Shown piece after piece: positions 7,956 to 12,287 of a stretch of 12,287 nt of DNA. The stretch covers positions 1 to 12,287 of the forward strand of contig JAJZKJ010000019.1 in the NCBI GenBank assembly GCA_021804195.1, written 5' to 3'. Below the pieces are notes generated by a model, which worked only from the letters and a program-made list of their open reading frames with translations, searched no databases and was not told the origin of the DNA. Position 1 is the stretch's first letter. Each line of letters starts with the position of its first letter. A program made the translations under genes and the position numbers. This DNA comes from Acidobacteriota bacterium. Lineage in GTDB: Bacteria; Planctomycetota; Phycisphaerae; WQYP01; JAJZKJ01.

Positions 7956-8002
7956 CCGCGGCTCAGGCATGGGTAAATTTCCCCGATGCTGAGCATTGGC
8001 GG
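7956..8002. repeat. Long imperfect inverted repeat in the leader region
   Basis: GCTCAG (7961-7966), a bulged G, CAT (7968-7970) and GGG (7971-7973) pair with CCC (7981-7984), a bulged G, ATG (7986-7988) and CTGAGC (7989-7994). The loop is a seven-base TAAATTT. CCGC (7956-7959) and GCGG (7999-8002) could extend the outer stem. It has about 12 core base pairs and no T-run on either side, so it is not an obvious terminator. It could be an RNA hairpin in the leader of the DUF2617-like mRNA or a protein-binding site. Confidence 0.5.
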
Positions 8003-8056
8003 CATAGCCTGACACCATGCCATAAGGCAACCGAAATCTTCAAGCTGCCGTAAAGC

Positions 8057-8065
8057 ATTATACCA
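8057..8065 (-). promoter_or_regulatory. Extended -10 promoter candidate reading toward the DUF2617-like gene
   Basis: On the minus strand TGGTATAAT gives a perfect TATAAT hexamer (8062-8057) preceded by the TGn extension. No good -35 hexamer lies at 16-18 bases, which is usual for extended -10 promoters. CTCA-CAA-TGAG (8073-8083), an interrupted palindrome, falls in the spacer region and could be an operator. Transcription would start near 8050. Confidence 0.45.
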
Positions 8066-8174
8066 TAATACGCTCACAATGAGTGAAATTTTTTACAAAT
8101 CGTTAAAATATTCGTAAAGACGATTATAAGAGGAAAATCTGCCGGCAGGTCCGATAAGGTCAAGAAAGCGCCTA

Positions 8175-9134
8175 TCACTTGATTTTGGCTTCGTCCCGGC
8201 CGGCCAGCGCCGCTTTGCGATATTCCGTCGGCGGCAGGCCATCGATACTGCGAAATGTGCGTGAGAAGTGGAATGCGTCCGTGAATCCCAACTGGCGGGC
8301 GATTTGTTTGATGGGGCGGTCTATGTTCAGCAACAGTTGCTTCGCCATGGCCACCCGCCGGCGAAGCAGGTAGTCCATGGGTGAATAGCCTGTCCACAGC
8401 CGAAACAAGCGGTTGAAATGGGAGCGGGAAAAACCCGCCGACTCGGCCAGCGTGACGACCGTGAGCTTTTCCGCCAGATGCAAATCCATGTACGTCAGCG
8501 CCCGTTGCATTTTGGCCCGTATTACCGGGTCTGCGCCCGGTGATCGCCGTGCGTTTGGGTCGCAAAGCATTTGGATCAGAATCTGCAACAGCAAGCAGCG
8601 CGATTCGAGCATCCCCAAACCCGACGTGCCGGGTTCCCGCCGCCAGGCTTGAACCAGCCGCTCCAACTTCTCCGTCCGGGGGTCCATCGCCGCAAGCCGG
8701 CTGACATCGGGAATCACCCGTCCGCCCTCCAACACGATTTGATATGGCTTTCGCCGGTCGATGCGCGCGCCTCCCGGCACGACCCGCGCAGCGAAATCGA
8801 AATGAACCGCAATGTGCTCGCAAGGAATTTCATCGCGGGTGTTCAAACGATGCGGCACGAAAGGCGCGATCAGAAATAACCGGCCGGGTTCAATTTTTTC
8901 CGTCCGCCCCGCTACTTGAAAAATTCCCTGGCCTTGCAAAAAGAGAACCAGCTCGTAATCGAAAATGATCCGCGTGGGAATATGCACGGGGCCGTGTAGT
9001 CGATGGGCGATGCGAATGACGGGATCTATGCGTTCCAAAGGCAATGGAATTCGCCGCCGCGGACGCGGCGGGCCAAACAGCGAGCGGCGTTCAATTGCCA
9101 TCATCCGGAGGAATGGCCTACCAGCGGTTTTCAT
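8175..9134 (-). CDS. AraC-family transcriptional regulator with cupin-like sensor domain
   Basis: The product has 319 residues. The ATG at 9134 has GGGA a few bases upstream; ATGs at 9104 and 9101 lack a ribosome site. Residues about 45-125 form a cupin-like arabinose-binding-type domain (FDYELVLFLQGQGIFQVAG, then EPGRLFLIAPFVPHRL and HIAVHFDF), the usual sugar-sensing part. Residues about 205-308 hold the two helix-turn-helix motifs of the family: the first in KLTVVTLAESAGFSRSHFNR, the second in IKQIARQLGFTDAFHFSRTF, ending in the canonical GLPPTEYR. It should be a DNA-binding activator, responding to a sugar or glycan product. It lies downstream of, and in the same direction as, the fucosidase and beta-helix genes, separated by 174 bases, so it may have its own promoter and regulate that set. 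The effector cannot be read from the sequence; fucose or a fucosylated oligosaccharide is an inference from context. Confidence 0.93.
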   Translation of the reverse strand: MKTAGRPFLRMMAIERRSLFGPPRPRRRIPLPLERIDPVIRIAHRLHGPVHIPTRIIFDYELVLFLQGQGIFQVAGRTEKIEPGRLFLIAPFVPHRLNTRDEIPCEHIAVHFDFAARVVPGGARIDRRKPYQIVLEGGRVIPDVSRLAAMDPRTEKLERLVQAWRREPGTSGLGMLESRCLLLQILIQMLCDPNARRSPGADPVIRAKMQRALTYMDLHLAEKLTVVTLAESAGFSRSHFNRLFRLWTGYSPMDYLLRRRVAMAKQLLLNIDRPIKQIARQLGFTDAFHFSRTFRSIDGLPPTEYRKAALAGRDEAKIK

Positions 9135-9162
9135 CTATTCCCACACCACAATCGCGTGGCTG

Positions 9163-9176
9163 TTGACTTTCGTCAA
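9163..9176. promoter_or_regulatory. Inverted repeat upstream of the araC-type gene
   Basis: TTGAC (9163-9167) and GTCAA (9172-9176) form a perfect inverted repeat around TTTC, about 30 bases upstream of the regulator's start. TATAC lies beside it at 9179-9183. The position fits an operator or autoregulatory site. AraC proteins more often bind direct or asymmetric half-sites, so the binding protein is uncertain. Confidence 0.3.
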
Positions 9177-9254
9177 GTGTATACTCCCAAGACACAAACC
9201 GGCCGTAGCTTATCCCACGCATGCCCATACACTCTCCGGTTCTACCTGGCAAGG

Positions 9255-9291
9255 GTCTATTGAGTCTCATGTCTATTGTCTATTGTGTCTC
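9255..9291. repeat. Cluster of short direct repeats (TCTATTG) between fucosidase and regulator genes
   Basis: TCTATTG occurs three times, at 9256-9262, 9272-9278 and 9279-9285; the last two are adjacent. GTCTC also occurs at 9264-9268 and 9287-9291. On the minus strand the unit reads CAATAGA. The cluster lies just downstream of the fucosidase stop and about 120 bases upstream of the regulator start. It could be a set of direct half-sites for the AraC-type protein or simply slippage-derived sequence. Confidence 0.5.
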
Positions 9292-9294
9292 GTG

Positions 9295-9318
9295 AAAAAA
9301 CGACCGGCTTATGGAGCC
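9295..9318 (-). terminator. Weak terminator candidate at the fucosidase stop
   Basis: On the minus strand GGCT-CCATA-AGCC (9318-9306) overlaps the stop codon, and six T residues follow (9300-9295). The stem has only four pairs and is separated from the T-run by five bases, so it is a poor intrinsic terminator. Confidence 0.22.
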
Positions 9319-10637
9319 TGCGCCTCCGTTGATTTCACCGCTCCGTTGATTTTCAGCACCACCACGCTGGCTGCCGGGTCCGGCGCCTGGGCGGGCAGGT
9401 GGACCCGTTGGCCGGAGCTTTCGGACGTGGTTTTCAGTTTGATACGTGGATTGGCCAGCAGATAAGCTTGCGCGATCCGGTTGGTCATGGGCACGAGCAG
9501 CGTGCGACTTTTGGGCCAGCGAATAATCTCCAAAAAGACCTTGCCCGGCTTTTGCGTGGCGTAGCCAAAGGGCAAAGCGGCCTTGAACGGGGAGCGATGA
9601 GATCCGTAAATGGCCTGGCCGTTGACTTTGAGCCATTTACCCACCGCTATTAATCGATCTGCTTGCGGCTTGGGAATTATCCCTTGCTCGGTGGGACTGA
9701 CATTCAAAAGAAAATTGCCGCCCCCGCTGGCGCACTGAATCAGGTGACGGATCAGCGTGTTCGAGGATTTCCAATCATGATCCCACGATACATATCCCCA
9801 GGTATTGTTGAGGGTCATATTGGTTTCCCATGACCCCGGCAGACCGCCGCGGGGAATATTCTGCTCCGGCGTCAGATAATCGCCATAGCCAAAACCGATG
9901 CGCGCATTGAGAATCACGGCGGGGGCCATCCGGCGGATATAGAAATACAACGCCCGCGCCTCCGCACGATTCCATCCGTGCATCCATTCTCCATCGAAAA
10001 ATATTAGATTGGTATGATATTGCCGGATCAACTCGCTGATTTGCCGTTTCAGAAAGCGCAAATAATTCCTGTTTCGCCCCTTTTTCATGTGCGCGGGGTT
10101 GTAATTATGCACGGCGGGTTCGGCGCCAACTTGGTCCGGGCTGTGCCAATCCATAATGGAATAATAGGTGCCGAACCGGATACCCTGCTTCCGACAAGCC
10201 TTGGATAAAAGCGCCATCGGATCGGTATGCCACGGGGTGCCGGCCACAACGTTGTAGTTGGTGGCCTTGGTATCGAACATACAAAAGCCGTCATGATGCT
10301 TGGTCGTGATCACGAGGTATTTCATGCCGGCGTCTTTTGCGATTTTCACCCACTGATCGGCGTTAAAATCCACCGGATTAAAACGCTTCGCCAGTTGGGC
10401 ATACCGCTTGTCGCTGATTCGCGCCGTATTCATAATCCATTCACCCCCGCCGGGCACACGTTTGCCCTTCCAAACACCCCCGGGAATCGCGTACAGCCCC
10501 CAGTGAATGAACATGCCAAAGCGCGCTTTGGTCCACCAGGCCATGTCGGCGGTATGCAATTTATCCGCGGCGGACGGCATTTCTCTTTTGACTTCCCACC
10601 AGGGTATCGGCAACGGGCCTTTTCGCGATCGTACCAT
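9309..10637 (-). CDS. Alpha-L-fucosidase, glycoside hydrolase family 29
   Basis: The product has 442 residues. The ATG at 10637 has GAGGAG five bases upstream, so the start is well supported. The family pattern is clear: WWTKARFGMFIHWGLYAIPG (34-53), the substrate-pocket motif TTKHHDGFCMFDT (111-123), GIRFGTYYSIMDW (152-164), and the nucleophile motif NLIFFDGEW with Asp215. The segment GSWETNMTLNNTWGYVSWD follows, where Glu271 is the candidate acid/base. Residues about 295-345 carry the conserved ASGGGNFLLNVSPTEQGIIP, and a small C-terminal beta domain ends the protein. GH29 enzymes remove terminal alpha-L-fucose with retention of configuration. No signal peptide is present (MVRSRKGPLPIPWWEV), so the enzyme is probably cytoplasmic and would act on imported fucosylated oligosaccharides. 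It starts 48 bases after the beta-helix gene, so the two are likely co-transcribed. The assignment to GH29 is confident; the linkage preference is unknown. Confidence 0.95.
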   Translation of the reverse strand: MVRSRKGPLPIPWWEVKREMPSAADKLHTADMAWWTKARFGMFIHWGLYAIPGGVWKGKRVPGGGEWIMNTARISDKRYAQLAKRFNPVDFNADQWVKIAKDAGMKYLVITTKHHDGFCMFDTKATNYNVVAGTPWHTDPMALLSKACRKQGIRFGTYYSIMDWHSPDQVGAEPAVHNYNPAHMKKGRNRNYLRFLKRQISELIRQYHTNLIFFDGEWMHGWNRAEARALYFYIRRMAPAVILNARIGFGYGDYLTPEQNIPRGGLPGSWETNMTLNNTWGYVSWDHDWKSSNTLIRHLIQCASGGGNFLLNVSPTEQGIIPKPQADRLIAVGKWLKVNGQAIYGSHRSPFKAALPFGYATQKPGKVFLEIIRWPKSRTLLVPMTNRIAQAYLLANPRIKLKTTSESSGQRVHLPAQAPDPAASVVVLKINGAVKSTEAQAP

Positions 10638-10685
10638 GTGTCACTCCTCAATGCTCTTGGAAACGGAATTTACCATAACAAAAAA

Positions 10686-12287
10686 CTAGCGACTCTCCGG
10701 GCCGCAATCGATGTACCCCACGTAGCACTCTTGCCCAACCTTCCCCTGATTGATAAACCCCAGCCAGGTCAGGATACCGAACCCGGCGGACCCGGGAATT
10801 GGAACTTGCCTGGCTGCCAACTCTTGGCCCGCCAGGCTCAGACTTATCCGGTAGTGCCGACGCGAAGTCTCCCTCCGGTAGTCATAATGAACACGAACAT
10901 CCACCCATTTACCCAATGGCATTCGCACGACCGGAACACCATTGGCCCGAACACTTCCGTCCGATCCAAATCTGATGCTCGGTCCGGTGATATACGGATT
11001 GCTACGCCAATCGCGCAGCTCGACGAGAAGAGTTGTCCCGATATGTTGCGGAAGCAAAATTGAAAACTTCAGGATAAGATTGGACTCCCGCAACCACGGC
11101 TGGTAGTACGTGTACGTTACCGCATGAGGGCCTAAGCGAAGCGATTGCCGCCCCGTGATCTCCGTAGCCCCCGCGACACGATTGCCGTTACCCCACGTGA
11201 TCGCACCGTAAGGATAATCCCCTGCTTTCTCGCGTTGAAAAGTTGCCTGCACCGGCTTGGCGGTCGGCATGGGACAGGGTGTTCGGTCGGCCATGGGTAA
11301 CGGTCTGAGGGTACCGGGCAATGCCCGCCACGCGGCGGGGCCGTATAAACCGATATTTCCGGTTTCAATGGGTCGGAATCCCACCTGATTGGCGGCTGAT
11401 CCCGGTTCCGCCCGTATAGCGCCATGAACTGTGTGTAAACCGGGAAAGGCCGCCATCGAGCGGATATCCTGACCGGTGGCCTGCCATTGTTTGAAACTAA
11501 CCCCATGGATCGTCGGCGCGATTCCCCGGGAACTCCAGTACACGTTGTGGTTGAACCGCCACCCCGCCTGGCTATAAGGTGGCAGCACGTTGCGGCCATT
11601 CACCACCACAATGTTGCGATCGAAGAGCAGACTAAGCGGTATACGTTTCCCGTAGGTATCCGTATCCCGTTCGATGAGTATCCCTTCGGTCTGCTCGAAA
11701 ACATTATTTAACACCGTGTTTTTTATTCCGTAGTTAAGCAGCAAACCCATGCCGTCGGCTTTTTGAACAATGTTATTCTCCACCAGGATGTGAGAGCTGC
11801 CTTCGTCCAGATACACGCCATTGAACATGCGCTGGGCGTTATACGGAACCAGATTGGACAACCAGTTGTTTCTTAACACCGTCCCCGGTGAGACACCTAA
11901 AGTATAAATGCCGCCGGCATCGCTAAGTACGCCGTTGCCCAAGTGATAGACGCGATTGAACTCCACGATGTTTCGCACCGCCGGACTGGGAGTCGTAGCC
12001 CAATTCCAGCCCACGTTAATGCCCGTATAGTATAAATTTGTAATCACATTGTGACGGATCTGATTGTCGCCGGCATGTCCAACCCAGACCCCGCATGCTT
12101 GTGGAAAAAGTTTACCGCCATCGTGGATAAAATTATTGTCAACTACACATTCTCCGGTGAATCGGGTAGTTGGCGGCATCTGGTAGTACTCCGCAATGGG
12201 GCAGTCCAAACCCAGATACACGCCGCCACCGCCCATGTCCTCCATGTGACATTGCGCAACGACCACACGGCGGCTGGCCCCCATAAG
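10686..12287 (-). CDS. Right-handed parallel beta-helix protein, GH141-like, 5' end outside the window
   Basis: The frame is still open at the window edge, so the N-terminus and any signal peptide are missing; about 533 C-terminal codons are visible. From the ATG at 12284, visible residues 1 to about 290 carry repeated beta-helix turns with Asn-rich steps (VVDNNFIHDGG, IRHNVITNL, VLRNNWLSNL, LVENNIVQKADG, VLNNVFEQTEG). Two loops hold conserved-looking acids: LSDAGGIYTLG (Asp122) and VYLDEGSSHILVENN (Asp160, Glu161). This combination is what I remember of GH141-type proteins (alpha-L-fucosidase or xylanase) and related beta-helix glycosidases. Residues about 360-532 look like a laminin-G/concanavalin-like beta-sandwich (ILKFSILLPQ, GKWVDVRVHYDY, ending YVGYIDCGPESR), probably for carbohydrate binding. 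The gene is followed 48 bases later by the GH29 fucosidase. The fold is confident; a catalytic role is an inference from similarity and context. Confidence 0.85.
   Translation of the reverse strand, partial: LMGASRRVVVAQCHMEDMGGGGVYLGLDCPIAEYYQMPPTTRFTGECVVDNNFIHDGGKLFPQACGVWVGHAGDNQIRHNVITNLYYTGINVGWNWATTPSPAVRNIVEFNRVYHLGNGVLSDAGGIYTLGVSPGTVLRNNWLSNLVPYNAQRMFNGVYLDEGSSHILVENNIVQKADGMGLLLNYGIKNTVLNNVFEQTEGILIERDTDTYGKRIPLSLLFDRNIVVVNGRNVLPPYSQAGWRFNHNVYWSSRGIAPTIHGVSFKQWQATGQDIRSMAAFPGLHTVHGAIRAEPGSAANQVGFRPIETGNIGLYGPAAWRALPGTLRPLPMADRTPCPMPTAKPVQATFQREKAGDYPYGAITWGNGNRVAGATEITGRQSLRLGPHAVTYTYYQPWLRESNLILKFSILLPQHIGTTLLVELRDWRSNPYITGPSIRFGSDGSVRANGVPVVRMPLGKWVDVRVHYDYRRETSRRHYRISLSLAGQELAARQVPIPGSAGFGILTWLGFINQGKVGQECYVGYIDCGPESR

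Larger units (their letters stand above)
7700..8174. other. 475-base gene-free region; likely long leader of the DUF2617-like gene
   Basis: This region between the DUF2617-like start and the araC-type stop is visibly richer in A+T than its neighbours. Open frames run through it on both strands, but their translations lack composition or motifs typical of a protein, and no start in them is convincing. It contains a leftward extended -10 promoter candidate (8057-8065), a small palindrome beside it (8073-8083), and a long imperfect inverted repeat (7956-8002). A second short inverted repeat, GGCAT (8001-8005) with ATGCC (8017-8021), lies next to it. If the promoter is real, about 350 bases of untranslated leader precede the GTG start. 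I recognise no known riboswitch class here. Confidence 0.5.

Noticed and set aside
7691..8053. Rightward open frame of 120 codons in the gene-free region
   Set aside because: It starts at a TTG without a ribosome site, has no recognisable motif, and overlaps the leftward start region and leader. It looks like chance.
8071..8083. Resemblance of ATTGTGAGCG to a lac-type operator half
   Set aside because: Only about ten bases match, no second half-site of that type follows, and the organism type makes a lac-like system unlikely.
8130..8145. CTGCCGGCAG palindrome as terminator of the araC-type gene
   Set aside because: The ten-base palindrome has no loop, so a usable hairpin would have only about three pairs, and the T-run after it on the minus strand is short.
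9163..9184. TTGACT and TATACT as a rightward sigma-70 promoter
   Set aside because: The two hexamers are only 11 bases apart, and no rightward gene follows.
10227..11063. 278-codon rightward open frame opposite the fucosidase and beta-helix genes
   Set aside because: It is the complement of two well-supported genes, spans the gap between them, and has no recognisable protein motif.

Overview
The window looks like chromosomal DNA of a Planctomycetota bacterium, possibly a Phycisphaerae-like lineage. The DNA is GC-rich. One gene encodes a protein with the HYExAFE signature, a family I know from planctomycetes, and another encodes a DUF2617-like protein. Around them are large exported proteins and carbohydrate-active enzymes of the kind common in that phylum. 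The phylum call rests on recognised families, not on a search.

Left part, rightward (about 89-5628). A large secreted protein of unknown function comes first; it has the layout of a glycoside-hydrolase-like protein with beta domains at both ends. After a 175-base gap come two adjacent paralogous genes for exported TlpA-type thioredoxins (CPWC and CPPC active sites). Both carry the same helical N-terminal domain, which I do not recognise. A HYExAFE-family protein with PD-(D/E)xK nuclease-like residues follows. The spacings inside this set are short (38 and 50 bases), which suggests one transcription unit, and a hairpin with a T-run at 5590-5628 may end it.

Middle part. A GT87/DUF2029-like polytopic membrane glycosyltransferase gene (5652-7040, rightward, TTG start) converges on a leftward DUF2617-like gene (7124-7699). 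Upstream of the latter is a 475-base region (7700-8174) with no convincing gene. It holds a leftward extended -10 promoter candidate and a long imperfect inverted repeat, so the DUF2617-like mRNA may have a leader of about 350 bases.

Right part, all leftward. A right-handed beta-helix protein (5' end beyond the window edge) is followed 48 bases later by a GH29 alpha-L-fucosidase and then, after a 174-base gap, by an AraC-family regulator with a cupin-like N-terminus. This reads as a small sugar-responsive locus for a fucose-containing polysaccharide or glycan: the beta-helix protein acts on or binds the polymer, the fucosidase removes fucose, and the regulator senses a sugar. The fucosidase has no visible signal peptide, so it may work in the cytoplasm.

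I see no tRNA, rRNA, CRISPR array, insertion sequence or attachment site. The parts least explained by known families are the helical domain of the twin thioredoxins, the nuclease-fold protein beside them, and the long leader upstream of the DUF2617-like gene.
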